DNA of 64,000 nt from Progne subis subis (Eukaryota; Chordata; Aves; Passeriformes; Hirundinidae). Shown here piece by piece: positions 34,380 to 45,424 of the stretch; position 1 is the stretch's first letter; each line of letters opens with the position of its first letter. Made by a program: the position numbers and the translations under genes. A model generated the notes under the pieces. It did no database searches. It was not told where the DNA came from and saw only the letters and a list, made by a program, of their open reading frames with translations. The stretch covers positions 94,993-158,992 of the forward strand of contig JAKJHU010000158.1 of NCBI GenBank assembly GCA_022316685.1, read 5' to 3'.

Positions 34380-34590
34380 CAGACTGAGCCTGAAAAAACA
34401 AATTAATCATCCTGCAATGTCCCCAGCAAAATGCCCATAAAATTTCATTAATGCTCATGACAGTTCATAAAAATGATCAGTAGGGCTGGCAACTCCAAAA
34501 TAAGGTGGAAATAAGTATGAAGATGTTTTTACTGTAAGCCTGCTTTGTCATTCAGCTCCCTGCAAGCTCATAAATAAAATAAAATAAAAG
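34380..34590. promoter_or_regulatory. Candidate conserved noncoding element
   Basis: AT-rich, non-repetitive, with AAATTAATCATCCTGCAATG, CCCATAAAATTTCATTAATG, CTCATGACAGTTCATAAAAA and TACTGTAAGCCTGCTTTGTC, ending in a short (AAAAT)n. Function is inferred. Confidence 0.35.
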
Positions 34591-35439
34591 ATGGAATTAC
34601 ATCACCCTGAGAGATGGGGAGGAGAGAGATCCCTGAAGTTTGGGACATGTCAGGGACACACAAACAGATGCTGTGCTCAGCCAGGAACAGGAATGTGTGG
34701 CTGGCACAGCTGATGGAGCTGAGGGCTCTTTAAACATCCCAAATTCCCCTCAGTTTCTCCACTCACCAACCCTGAGCTGATGAAATATTGAAATCCTCGT
34801 CTGAGCAGCTTTAACTGGTGCTGGGGCAGCAGGGGAGACCCCGAGCTGAGGGAAGGGAGGATCCCCAGGAGCCCCCCACATCACCCAGCTCAAAATTTAG
34901 GTTAATTGCAATTTCAATTAATTGTTCGGGGCACCCCGAACCATCCCAGCCCCACAGAGGGGTGTGAGGAGAGGGGGCTGGAGGAGATCTCCAGTCCCAG
35001 GAGCGCCCTCGAGGTGTGGATCCAAAATCAGGTCCTGTCAGCGTGGACTGGTCCTTCCAGGTGCGGTTGTTTCTTCGGGGATTGTGTGAACTCAAAGCAG
35101 GAATCCTTCCCAAGCCTGGCTGTGTCCCAGCCACACACAGAGGCCTCGGGTGCTCCGTTTATCCCAAATCCACCAGGATTCCCTACAAAAGGTCCCATCC
35201 TGCCTTGCCACAGCAGAGACACGGCCAGAACGACTCCTGATGAACTTTCCCCCTTTTCCTGTGGGTGTCCATCAGCTCTCCCCACCTTTATCTGAAGTGC
35301 AATTCTAGCTCTAGGATGAAAGTTCAGCCCGGTTTGTCAGCTCCCCACTCCCCTTTAGCACTGGAATCTCTGCTGGTCCATAAATGGTCTCCTCTCCCTA
35401 CCCCGTCATCCCTGTAGCCAGATAAATCTTCCTGGGAAT

Positions 35440-35530
35440 GACTGCAAGAGCAGAAAGTGATGCTAATGAAATGATGATGACATAATTAATTCAGATTAAG
35501 TCATACTTTTCATCACTCCAACTCTTCTCC
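35440..35530. promoter_or_regulatory. Candidate conserved noncoding element
   Basis: Contains GTGATGCTAATGAAATGATG, ATGACATAATTAATTCAGAT and TAAGTCATACTTTTCATCAC. The dense overlap of TAAT cores with TGATGACAT (CRE/AP-1-like) is unusual for neighbouring intron. Inference only. Confidence 0.35.
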
Positions 35531-36404
35531 TTGTTTGGCCTTGTCCCTACAGGAAAGGGAAAAGCCACTCAGGTACCTCGGCTGTGCCTGGTTCCTAGAA
35601 ATCCAGGATGAGGATGAAGTATTTCCCTGAAGCGATCTGGATGGGCTGAATTCAGTCTGATGCTGAATAAATGTCCTTTTCCTGCCACTGCAAGCCATGG
35701 CTGACACATCTGTGGTGTCTCACTGGGGACTTCTGAAGTCTTCCACAGAGTCAAGAACCAGATTTGTCCCCCCGAGTCCCCAGGAGTTCTGGGATCTCCC
35801 CAGTCTCCTCCTGATGGACAAACCTCACGCTGCCCAGCTCAGCAGCGGCTTTCCAGCTGGAGAGCAGGCAGGGAGTGCCAGGGAGAAGGCAGCTCCCGTC
35901 CGGGGCACTCTGCTCCCTCTGGCACTGCCTGCTGTCCCTGCTGGAGCTGCAGGGCTCTCCCCTGGCACAGCCCAGCTCTGCCAGCGCCTGCTGAAGGCTG
36001 AGGCTGCTCAGGGCTCTGAAAACTCCCTCTGACCTCCCAGTCCCCCTTCCAGCCCTCGGGGATTAGAAGGGAAAAGCTTCCTAGGGAAAAAAAAACCTGA
36101 ATAAAAACAAAACCAGCCAGCCCCCCGAGGCATCCTGCATCAGTGCTGGAAGGGCAGAGCAGGGCAGCAGGGCTGTGGCACTCGATAATGTCACCTGTGT
36201 CACTCAGCAGAGCTCTGCTGACTCAGGAGCAGCCTTGACACCTCCAGCAGCAGCAGCAGCTTCCCTGCGTGTCTTCCCAAAGGAAGGAACTAAATCACCG
36301 AATTCCCCATTTCTCCCACCTCGTTTCCCAGATGTTTTTCATCTCCTTCCCTCCAGCCTGATTTATGTCCTTTTTCCATTCCCCTTTCCCCACAGCTCCC
36401 GGGG

Positions 36405-36748
36405 CTGCAGCTGCAGCGCACCCACGCAGCTGCAGCGCCAGCAGTGCAGCTCAATGCCAGCAGTGCAGCTCAGCGACACCTGTGCAGCTCAGCGACACCT
36501 GTGCAGTGCCAGCAGTGCAGCGCCAGCAGTGCAGCTCAGTGACACCAGTGCAGCTCAGCGCCAGCAGTGCAGCGCCAGCAGTGCAGCTCAGTGACACCAG
36601 TGCAGCTCAGCGCCAGCAGTGCAGCGCCAGCAGTGCAGCTCAGCGCCAGCAGTGCAGCGCCAGCAGTGCAGCACCAGCAGTGCAGCTCAGTGCCAGCAGT
36701 GCAGCTCAGCGCCAGCAGTGCAGCGCCAGCAGTGCAGCTCGGCCCATG
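36405..36748. repeat. Minisatellite, CAGCGCCAGCAGTGCAGCTC units
   Basis: Modules of 13 bp (CAGCGCCAGCAGTG / CAGCTCAGCGCCAGCAGTG) occur in about 20 copies. Gln/Ser/Ala-rich frames on the plus strand and Cys/Thr/Ala-rich frames on the minus strand are by-products. Confidence 0.95.
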
Positions 36749-37076
36749 GTGGCACCGAGATCTGCTCCACACGCTCGGGGCCACCTGGGTCACTCAAAGA
36801 GAGAAAACCTTTTTCTGTCCTGCCATATAAACCCCAAACCCTCCCTCTGCCACACACCGTGCCCGGGTTTTTTCCTTCTGAGGGCTGGGTGGGCAGCCTG
36901 TGACAGCTGCGCTCATCAGGAAAAGCAAAACTTCTGTTCCCAAGGGCAATTACTGAGGTTTCTTCCAGGACAGAGCTAAACTGAAGGGAACAGTCAAGCT
37001 GAGGAAGACCAGGAAATGTATTTGACGTAAAAATCAGGCCATTATTTTATTCCCTGCATTGCCAGTTCAGAAATCT

Positions 37077-37097
37077 CTTTTTTTTTTTTTTTTTTTT
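37077..37097. repeat. Poly(T) tract
   Basis: About 21 consecutive T. No element is attached. Confidence 0.9.
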
Positions 37098-38328
37098 GGG
37101 ACAGGGATTCTGATTTCCAAAGGTGTTGGCACCCTCAGCTGCCATTGTGCAGAATCATTGCTCACAGGGCCATTAATTAAGGCACTGTCAGCACTTCCAC
37201 CCCAAACCTCTGCTTTTTAGGGGTTTATAACTCAGCCATAAAACTCTGCTCTGGGCTGAAATTTAGCATGAAAGGCTCTGCCTGGAAGGAATCCATCCTT
37301 TTGTATTTGAGAGTCCCAAAAGCTTGGAGCAGCAAGCTAGGGGTTTTATTCTAAGGGCTGCCTTTCAAAAACCTGTTTTTATGGGTGCTGCCTGCTCATT
37401 GTGCTCACTCCGGGGTGGGGTTTGTGCTCTTAACGCTGGAAAATTTAGGAATTATGGGGGTTTGTGGTTCAGAGCCACAGTCTGTGCTTCGTTAAAAACC
37501 AGAGGATTCCTCTGCGCTCTCTGGTCCCCACGGCAGGATGAGTCCACGTGGATTCCCCACCTTCATTCCCTCTCAGGGGTCAGTTAAAGACGTGGACATT
37601 GTCTTCTGCTCCACCAGTGGCATTATTTCCCTTTTTTCCACCTCTAACTGAACAGATTCACACAAAACATAAAAAAACTCCTTTTGGCAAACCTCCAGTT
37701 TCAGACTGGGCTGCTCTTTGGCAGCAGATCCCGATTTCCCCGGCACCCAGGGGTGCATGGAGCCCCCAGGCCCTCACTGCTCCCCCCAGCTCTGCTTTCT
37801 CCTCCCTGAGAAGTTTCCCAGCTGCTCAGATTTACTGTGCTCATTCTGAAAACCGAGAAGGTCTCCACAACTCAAGGGCTGCACCCTGATCTGGCAATCC
37901 AGAATGAAACAGACCTTTCAAAATCCCAGATTTTAGAGCAAGTTTCTGCAGCTGGATTTTTAAAGGAGTTTGTGGCTGCTGGCAGCACGTGAAGATAATG
38001 CACCACACCCAGGATATCAACTGACCCAGGGGTCACAGAGGAATATTCATGTTTGCAACTGGAGTTTATGCATTTCCACCTTCTTGAGACCAGAGTAAAT
38101 GTATCAAAATTGGGCTTTTTTTTAGAAAGTCTCATCCGTTCTCTGTTCCAATGTAAAAGGGACTGGTTATCCCCAAAATAAAAACAAAAGAGAGGGTGTG
38201 TGGCAAGGAGAGAGTGAGGAACAAAAGAAAAAAAAAAAAAAAAACAGAAGAGACAGCAATGTTCATTTCCATCCATTAATAAACCAGAAACTCCCAGCCC
38301 ACCACAGAGAGGTGCCCCAAATCGGTAC
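37098..38328. other. Intron c-d just downstream of exon c, unique sequence
   Basis: Balanced single-copy sequence with an A-rich run at about 38226-38244. A patch at 37140-37260 (CCATTAATTAAGGCACTGTC) has homeodomain cores and could be regulatory. No exon was recognised. Confidence 0.4.
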
Positions 38329-38379
38329 CTGCAAGAGGTCTCTCGGAAGGAGATGTTTAAATCCCAGTGGGTGTGAATC
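38329..38379 (-). CDS. SAMD11: SAMD11 exon c (51-bp symmetric exon)
   Basis: This very short exon follows the acceptor TTTGTTACAG (AG at 38381-38380) and ends CAG|GTACCG (GT at 38328-38327). With two bases from exon b it gives R-IHTHWDLNISFRETSC plus two bases of a Ser codon. The match to human HTHWDVNISFREASC is nearly complete, making it one of the most conserved stretches of the protein here. Both flanking introns are phase 2 and the length is divisible by three, so skipping would keep the frame and join exon b to exon d through an AG|C Ser codon. That makes it a candidate cassette exon. No stop or frameshift is present. Confidence 0.95.
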
Positions 38380-38473
38380 CTGTAACAAACAAAAGAGAGG
38401 TCAAAGGCACGGGCTGAGCACTCCTCTCCTGCCCTCAAACCCTGCCCCACCCTGGGGACCCCCAGAGCCCCCT

Positions 38474-38547
38474 CAGCCCCAAACCCTGCCCTATCCAGCC
38501 CCAAACCCTGCCCTGTCCAGCCCCAAACCCTGCCCTGTCCAGCCCCA
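38474..38547. repeat. Short tandem repeat, 22-bp CAGCCCCAAACCCTGCCCTGTC
   Basis: Three and a half copies of a 22-bp unit, starting about 95 bp upstream of the exon c acceptor on the minus strand. Confidence 0.95.
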
Positions 38548-38605
38548 CTTGGGAGCTCTGTGGCCACAGCAGGACCCAGGAGCTCCTCAGCACCGGGAAA
38601 TTCTC

Positions 38606-38768
38606 TCCTGCTCCATCCTCACCCTCTCCCTGCTCCATCCTCACCCTCTCCCTGCTCCATCCTCACCCTCTCCCTGCTCCATCCTCACCCTCTCCCTGCT
38701 CCATCCTCACCCTCTCCCTGCTCCATCCTCACCCTCTCCTGCTCCATCCTCACCCTCTCCCTGCTCCA
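38606..38768. repeat. Tandem repeat, 22-bp TCCATCCTCACCCTCTCCCTGC
   Basis: About seven near-perfect copies of a 22-bp unit (one lacks a base). It lies 60 bp from another 22-bp repeat of different sequence. Confidence 0.97.
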
Positions 38769-39940
38769 GGTGCTGTCTCAGCTCCCAGGCCCCGTTCAGA
38801 GGAGGCAGAAGGAGCTCAGCGCTGACATTTCAGAAGCCCCTCTCGTGCCTGTGCCGTGTTCCTCCCCAGCTGGAAGTGAATTATCAGCTATTTCCCAGCC
38901 CAGAAATGAAGCCAGCACCTTTCTGTCACCGTGCCTGTGGCAGGCAGGAGCAGCACTTTGGCATGAGCAATATCCTGAATTAAGGCAGAGCAGCTGAGGG
39001 CGTTGGGGGTTTTGGTGGGATTTTTTTTTGGTCGGATGGGCAGAGCTGGATCCTCCCTGCTCCTCCCAGTTATCCCAGTCCCAGCTTCCACAGCCTCCCA
39101 GTATCCACGCCAGGCTGGCCCCAGCACTCAGAAGGCTGAGCAGGGAGGGAACAGGGATTCAGGGAATCTCATCCTGGAGGAACAACTGCAGCAGGAAATT
39201 GGGATTGGGGCACCTGGGCTGCTCCCCAGCACGGGATTGCTGCTGCAAGGGTCAGGGAGACGAGGAGAGCTGTCGGACACTGGGAGAAGGGCAGAGCTGC
39301 CAAGAGCACCTGTGGGGCAAAACCTCCTTCCCTTCCCTATTTCACTTTCCCTGCTGCTCCCACATCTCCGTCCTGGGCAGGAAGGGGTTTTGTTCTGTTT
39401 GGGGTGTTCTACCCTGCAGCACCCTGGGAGCTCAGTGGCTGTTTTCCCCTTCTCCTTCCCACAAATCCACGTCCTCATTAGGTCAGGGACACGTTCCCAG
39501 CACTGTGAGCAGGTGTTGGAGCTCTGCTCCCCCATCCCACTGCTGGGGACTTGGCCAGAGCCGCTCCTGACCCACCCTGCTCGATCCCAGATGCCGTCAC
39601 TGCATTTCTCCCCCTTCCCTCCCCTCCCACACCAGGGAGAGAGGCCACTCCTTAAACCAGGAATTAAATGCATCGACCCACAAGACAATGCTGGGCTGAA
39701 CTCCAGCAGCTGTGAGGATCTTGCTGTTAGAGCTGAGCCTTCCTCCCTGTGCCTTCCATCTGCCTGGAGATTCCCGGGATAGCATCCCGGAGATCCTGAC
39801 AGGCAGTTTGCACCTCGGGGTGGGAACGCTCCCAGGCTGAGCTCATGCATTCATCAGGGCTGGGTGGAATCGCCCCGGGAGGGCAGGGAAGTTAAAGCTT
39901 CCCAAACTACTGCACAGCAATGGAATTCGTGGAGTCTCGT
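38769..39940. other. Intron b-c, unique sequence
   Basis: No exon or element was recognised; several open frames lack support. Confidence 0.45.
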
Positions 39941-40090
39941 TGAGAATTATGGAATCGTTAGGGCTGGAAAAGCCCTCTAAGCTCATCCAGTCCAGTTTTA
40001 ACCCAGCACTGCCACGTTCGCCACCAAGCCACGTCCCCAGGTGCCACATCCACCTGAGCACTTCCAGGGGTGCTGACTCCACCTCTTCCC
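39941..40090 (-). repeat. CR1 LINE fragment
   Basis: TTATGGAATCGTTAGGGCTG, GAAAAGCCCTCTAAGCTCAT, CCAGGTGCCACATCCACCTG and CACTTCCAGGGGTGCTGACT follow the reverse complement of the CR1 3' end, so the element is on the minus strand. Confidence 0.92.
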
Positions 40091-40561
40091 TCCTCTGGTG
40101 CCTGGGATATTCCAGAGGGCAGCAGCAAAAGCCAAGCCTGTCAAAGGCTGAGGTCAGGAACAGCCAAGAAAATTCCAGTTCTAACCCCTAGAGTCCTTCC
40201 TTCCCCAGTGCCCAGCCCTCAAAGCAACAGGAAGCTGGGGACAGAAAAAGAGGGAAAGGCCAAGTGCTGAAAGCAGGGATACAGGTGTTCACGGTGCCAG
40301 GAGGGCAGGAGGAAATCTCAGGTTTGCTGAGGCCTGGCCTTGCTTCCCCATCCCAGTTTAACCCATTTCTCCTCCCAGTGGGGGCCAGCCCAGCCCCGGG
40401 AGGAGGACACAGCAGGTGAATTAGGGCAGGAGCAGATGGGGCACGGTCCCTGCGGCGCCCAGCTGTCCTGTCTGGGCTGTGGCGCCTTTGTGCTGCTGCC
40501 ACTGTCCCCAGAGCCACCCCGGCCACCCCAGCCTGGCCCTGCTGCCACTGCCACCACCCCC

Positions 40562-40795
40562 AGGGCCGGCAGGAGGGGCACAGGGTGCTGCTGCTGTCCC
40601 CAGAGCCACCCCAGGGCCGGCAGGAGGGGCACAGGGTGCTGCTGCTGTCCCCAGAGCCACCCCAGGGCCGGCAGGAGGGGCACAGGGTGCTGCTGCTGTC
40701 CCCAGAGCCACCCCAGGGCCGGCAGGAGGGGCACAGGGTGCTGCTGCTGTCCCCAGAGCCACCCCAGGGCCGGCAGGAGGGGCACAGGGTGCTCC
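40562..40795. repeat. Minisatellite A, 51-bp unit, about 4.6 copies
   Basis: Near-identical 51-bp units begin AGGGCCGGCAGGAGGGGCAC and contain GGGTGCTGCTGCTGTCCCCA and GAGCCACCCC. The period is a multiple of three, so every frame without a stop stays open; this explains the long open frames on both strands. Confidence 0.98.
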
Positions 40796-41184
40796 CCTCT
40801 CGAGGCCCTGGAGCAGCTGAAGTGCCCAATCTCCCCTCAGTGGGACAGGAGGGCTGGGGGATCTCTCTCTCTCTCTGTTGGGAATGCTGGGTGGGAGCAG
40901 CAGATGTTCCCTGCCTGGGCACCGAGCACAGAATTCCTGGTTTTTTTCCCCTTTTTCCTGCACTCACAGGAATTCTGCCTGCTCCAGCCCAGCTTTTCCC
41001 CCCACACTGCAGCACAGCTCCCAGGAAAAGAACAGCTGCCAAAGCAGAGAGGGGTTAAGGCAGCTGGGAGAATCCTGCTCCCCTGCAAGGAAATAAAGCT
41101 GCACCAAGAGCTGCAGACAAACTGGTGGGGAATTTCTGGAGAGCACAGCCACGGCGAGCTGGGGGATCCCAACCATTTTCCCTT

Positions 41185-41355
41185 CATTTCCTAATAAACA
41201 AGGCGAAGCAATTACAGTAATTAAAGATTTAAGATAAGAGCGCTCTGTGTTTGGGGGGCCCGGCATTATCAATGGCGGAGTCATCGTGTTGCTCTCCCTC
41301 CTAATGAGCCAATCTAGCGCTGTAATTCTGCAGCATTCAAAGCCTAATTAAAGGG
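41185..41355. promoter_or_regulatory. Candidate conserved noncoding element
   Basis: A compact block with GCAATTACAGTAATTAAAGA, TTTAAGATAAGAGCGCTCTG, CGGCATTATCAATGGCGGAG, CTAATGAGCCAATCTAGCGC and GCCTAATTAAAGGG. Homeodomain cores, a GATA/TATC pair and CCAAT sit in 170 bp of otherwise unique sequence, about 1.0 kb downstream of exon b. This is the strongest enhancer-like block by eye; conservation is untested. Confidence 0.45.
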
Positions 41356-42381
41356 GGCAGGAGGGGCAGGGCAGTTCACCAAAACCGACTGGGAGGGCTC
41401 TGTGCTCGGTGGCTCCAGGTGCATTCCCAAAACACCTTTCCATTTCCATGTCCTGGACAGACAAAGCCAGAGTTCAGTGGCAGGAGGGGTTTTGGGCAAG
41501 GGCTGGCTGCTCCCCCTGCTCCCAGCCCTCGGCTGCCGAGGGGACAGCGTCACAGGGAAGGGGGAAACAGCTCCTCTGCTGCGGGGCAAGGAGCACACCA
41601 AACATTGGGAAAGCAGCCACAGCCCCGCAGCTCCCTCTGCTCGGCTTTTACAGGGCTCATCTCGGGATCTGAGCCTCACGGGCAGAGGACAGCCCCGATG
41701 AGCTGCATGGGAGCCTGCAGGGCTGGTGCTCCTGGGGTTACAGATTTTCTGAAATCCCTGGGTTTTCAGAGGGGTGAGAGGACCTGGAATTCTGCAGCTG
41801 AATACTGAGGGCACTGAGACCTCCCAGGGTTACCAGGACCTCGCTCAGGACAATCCCTTCTCCTCTTCCTCTAACACTGCACAATTCCAGGATGAATGTT
41901 CACGGCACTGAGGAAGACAGGATCAAAACCAAGCGGTTCCTCCTCTCTGCTGCTACTCCATCACTTCTCCCTCGCTCCTGGAGGCTCTCAGGACACTTCC
42001 AATCAAACATCAGCCCCACACCTTGCTGCTCCCCCTTCCCAAACGCTGCTCCCCGACACTGCATTCCTCAGTTCCCATCACATCAGAACTGGAGCACAAC
42101 TGAAAGCACAAGGCAGGATTTGGGGCCCCCACACCTCTGTATTTCACACAGCTAAAGCCCACAGATGGTTTCTTGGCCATGCAATTCCTTGGCCACAGAG
42201 CCCTGCACAGAGAGTGAGACCCAAGCGATGATTTGATCTGCAAACGCCACCCCAAACAGGAGCAGATTGAAAATCCCCACCCAGCCGCCCTTTGTGACGT
42301 CTGCAGAGCGATTTCAGCCCTCGCCGAGGCTCTGCCCAGGTTCCTGTGGCTCTGCCCCAGCCCAGCCCAGCCCCCCAGTAC
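41356..42381. other. Intron b-c next to exon b, unique sequence
   Basis: No exon or mobile element was recognised. Confidence 0.5.
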
Positions 42382-42560
42382 CTTCTTTTCATGATACTGA
42401 TGTGCAGATCCTCCTCCTGCTTCACTTCGGGGTGCTGCCCATTGCTCTTGTCGCTCTCCTGGCTGTCCTCGCTGTGGGAGAAGATGGAGCTCAGCTCCTT
42501 CTTGGGGACCCTGGTGGGGGGCAGGGGGATGGTTCTCTTCTCTGCCAGGCGGCCCCGGTT
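42382..42560 (-). CDS. SAMD11: SAMD11 exon b
   Basis: This 179-bp exon starts after a CCACCCCAG acceptor (AG at 42562-42561) and ends at AAG|GTACTG (GT at 42381-42380). It begins NRGRLAEKRTIPLPPTR, continues VPKKELSSIFSHSEDSQESD, and ends VKQEEDLHISIMKR plus two bases of the next Arg codon. The beginning and end match human SAMD11 closely (NRGRLA..KRT, IMKRR). The Ser/Asp/Glu-rich centre is diverged and probably disordered. VKQEEDLH resembles a SUMO-acceptor consensus (hydrophobic-K-x-E), which is an inference from motif only. It joins exon a at phase 0 and exon c at phase 2. It lies 20.3 kb downstream of exon a, the largest intron in the window. Confidence 0.95.
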
Positions 42561-42625
42561 CTGGGGTGGGTTTGGAATGGGGACAGGGAGAGAGGGAAAG
42601 AGAAAAAAACCAAGGATTTGGTGAG

Positions 42626-42666
42626 GAAACACCAAGCAAAAACTTGTTTAACCTCTGTCAAAAAGC
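42626..42666 (+). repeat. Short dispersed repeat, copy 1 (partner at 43334)
   Basis: ACCAAGCAAAAACTTGTTTA followed by ACCTCTGTCAAA is nearly the same as the segment at 43338-43370. It lies about 65 bp upstream of the exon b acceptor on the minus strand. Confidence 0.75.
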
Positions 42667-43104
42667 TCTTCCTGATGAGCCGAAGCTGCCAGTCCCTGCA
42701 TGGCTCACACTTCGTCCTGGTAAAACTTTGCAAAGGACTTTCCAGCGCAGGCACCTCTATTTCTGATTTTTTTCAGCCTCTCCCACCCCTTCATCCCAGC
42801 CTGCATCTCATCCCCACCGAGAGGAAAGGAAGGTGGCAGCAGAATCAGGCACCAATCTCTGTCTCCAGAGTATTTCCCATCAAATATTTCCACATCACCA
42901 TTCAATTAAAGCTTTGCCAACAGCCCAGGGAAAACAGCCTGGAAACCAGGGAGGCTGCAGTGCCACTGCCCCACAGAATCTGTAATTTTAGCCAACAAAG
43001 TCATGGAACTGGGATGGGAGCCCCAGCGAGGGAAAGTGAGGCCACAGCCCTGTGCCTGTTCTCTGGATAGTAAAGGTGAGTGAAACTGGGCTAGTAAATG
43101 CACA

Positions 43105-43300
43105 GGATCACCTAATAACAACAGCTTCTCTGAAAAAAAAACTGATTTCAGCTATTTAGGAACACCTAAATAACAACAGCTTCCTGAGAAAAAAACCCCA
43201 ACCTGATTTCAACTTTCCAAATAAACCTGGCCAAGGGCAGAAGTCCTGGGAAAGCCGCTCGGGCTCTCTGCAGGGGAGAGCACTGATAGCAGAGCCCAGG
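43105..43300 (+). repeat. Unassigned dispersed repeat, copy 1 (partner at 46100)
   Basis: An internal duplication ACCTAATAACAACAGCTTCT ... CTGATTTCAGC and ACCTAAATAACAACAGCTTC ... CTGATTTCAACTTTCC is followed by GGGCAGAAGTCCTGGGAAAG, CCG, and CTCTGCAGGGGAGAGCACTG. The order and spacing recur at 46100-46240. I do not recognise the family. Confidence 0.8.
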
Positions 43301-43333
43301 CTTTTCTAATTAAACAAATTAAGAACTTTCCAC

Positions 43334-43375
43334 AAATACCAAACAAAAACTTGTTTACCTCTGTCAATAAATTCC
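43334..43375 (+). repeat. Short dispersed repeat, copy 2 (partner at 42626)
   Basis: ACCAAACAAAAACTTGTTTA followed by CCTCTGTCAATAA matches 42632-42663 with a few changes. It directly follows the 43105-43300 repeat. Confidence 0.75.
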
Positions 43376-43814
43376 AGTTGCTCGTTAAGGGCGGCCCTAA
43401 TGGCTGTGATAACGAGCTAAGCCCATCTGGAAGGCATCACCCCCAGGAGCCACCGTGGCTGTTCCCCGAGTTCTCGGCAGGTCCCAGCCGAGAGGGCAGC
43501 ACTGCGCCAAAAATGGCATCAAATGGGGAAATGGGGGGAAACCACGCACTTTATGGACTGTGCATCTCTTGCCCTCAAGTACTTTTTGTGTTGAAGGTGC
43601 TTTTCCCTCTGTGTGCCCCAGGTGCAGCCTCTGCCCAAAGCCAGCTCAGGAACGGGAGCAAGCTCAGGCAGAAGGGGAGAAGAACCAGAGCTCTTCCCCT
43701 GTCAATCCCAGAATTTCAGCCCTAACCATGCGATTCTGTAAGGCCTGTTTGTGGTTTTACCCTCAGGTTTGGGGTGCGTTTCATTTATTTATTTACTACG
43801 TCCCTCCCTCCCCA

Positions 43815-43955
43815 GAAAATTAAAACAGACGGAGCCAATCAATTTTGCCTTTTATATTCATCTATAGCCAGTTTGGAATCAATTGCACTTCCCTAATCTG
43901 TTTAGAGGAATCCACCAGCAGACACACATCACTTTCAAATTAAGCACAAAGGTAG
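43815..43955. promoter_or_regulatory. Candidate conserved noncoding element
   Basis: AT-richer unique sequence with GAGCCAATCAATTTTGCCTT, TATATTCATCTATAGCCAGT, CAATTGCACTTCCCTAATCT and TCAAATTAAGCACAAAGGT. Function is inferred. Confidence 0.3.
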
Positions 43956-44657
43956 CCAGCAGCCTGGCCCAGAACCTGCTCCAAAATCAATTCTCTTGCC
44001 ATCGACCTGGAGGAGCTCTGGTCCAAGCTGCAAACACAGAAACCTCTCCAGAACCTCGCCAGGGAGGGGCTGCTCTCCAGACACACCCGGGGAACAGCCA
44101 GGCAGGGCAGCTGTGGATGCACAGTTATGGCCCCAGGAAGCTCCAACAACCTCCTGGATGCCTGAGAGGAGCCCAAGGAGTTCCCCAGCAGTGACTGAGC
44201 TCAGGGAACCCCCGGAGGCTGTGTCCTCCTCCCCCAACACGAGGATTCCCCCAGCCCTGGGATGGCGAGCAGAACATCCCTTTTCCTCTCTCTAATTAAC
44301 GTAACCAAAGGTCTCCACAATCCTCCAGAGCCTCTGCGAGGGCTGAGGGCACCGCACAGGAGCCTCCCCTCCCTTCACCCATCGTTAAAGATTAATTTGG
44401 TGGGTTCTGGTTGCAGCTAACGAAGCACAGCTGGAGATGGAGTCCATAACCCCACATTCCCCCTGTGCTCCTGCCTCCCCACCCCATCCCACCCTCCCAG
44501 GGCCTTTTGACACCATTAATTGCTTTCATTGCTTCTCAGAAGTGTTGTCAGGGTGGGGGGTGGCTTTGTTTAAAAACAATAAAAAAAAAAATTCACAGCC
44601 AGGAATGTTTCCTTTCCCTGGGAAAAATCGCATTATTTAAAGTTACCCGAGTCCAGA

Positions 44658-44705
44658 GATGCAGCTGCAATTAAAAAAACAAACAAACAAACAAAACAAA
44701 ACCAA
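44658..44705. repeat. A-rich (AAAC)n tract
   Basis: (AAAC)n with poly(A) interruptions. Confidence 0.9.
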
Positions 44706-45347
44706 GAGCTTGGGAACAGCAGCGGGTTCTGGGAGTGTGGATCTCTGTATGAGAGGAAAGGAGCAGCAGAAGGATGGGAAACACCGGGGGTTTTTCTTCC
44801 CTTCCAGGGAAATTCCGCTCGGCGTGGCTGAGCAGGGACAGCAGAGCTACAAAATCCAACCCAGTGCCCTCCCAGGCAAGGATCCCGAAATCCAGGGAGG
44901 TGCACAGCTGGGAGCGCTCGGGGAGGCACAGGAGGGAGGCAGGGAAGGATCCCTGCGCTGGGAGCGGTCGCTGCAGCGGGGTCAGAGCAGCTGAGCTGAC
45001 ACCCAGGGCAGGGAGGGAGGAAGAGCTGTGCCTGGCACAGTCCCTGGAGAGCATTTCACTGATCCCAGAGCTGCGAGGCAGAAAGAGCTCCACGGAACAG
45101 AAAATGATAATAACGCAGATGAAAGCGGAGATTTTAGCCCAGTGGAAGCCTGGAGAGCTGATCCCAGTGGGAACTGACCCCAGCAGAGGAGCAGGTGCAT
45201 CCCTGGGGACAGTGGGCAGCCAAGCCAGGGCCGCAAAAAGGCACAAAAACGCCCCAAGAATTTTCTCCCACGTCAAAATATCAAAGCTGTCTGCAAGGTG
45301 ATTCACGTGCCTGCGATTCAACCTTCCAAAATAACTACTACTGGATT

Positions 45348-45424
45348 ATAAAAAAAAAAAACAAAAAAACAAAACAAAAAAAAAAACAAACAACAACAAC
45401 AAAAAAAAACCTGCAGAAAAAACC
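45348..45424. repeat. A-rich low-complexity tract
   Basis: Over 70 bp of A runs interrupted by C (AAAAC, AACAAC). On the minus strand it gives a spurious Phe-rich open frame. Confidence 0.93.

Noticed and set aside
38198..38983. Plus-strand 261-residue open frame over exon c
   Set aside because: It is antisense to the conserved SAMD11 exon and continues through 22-bp repeats.
40562..40795. 51-bp direct repeats considered as a repeat-domain exon
   Set aside because: No splice sites flank it, it is open on both strands, and composition is that of a minisatellite.
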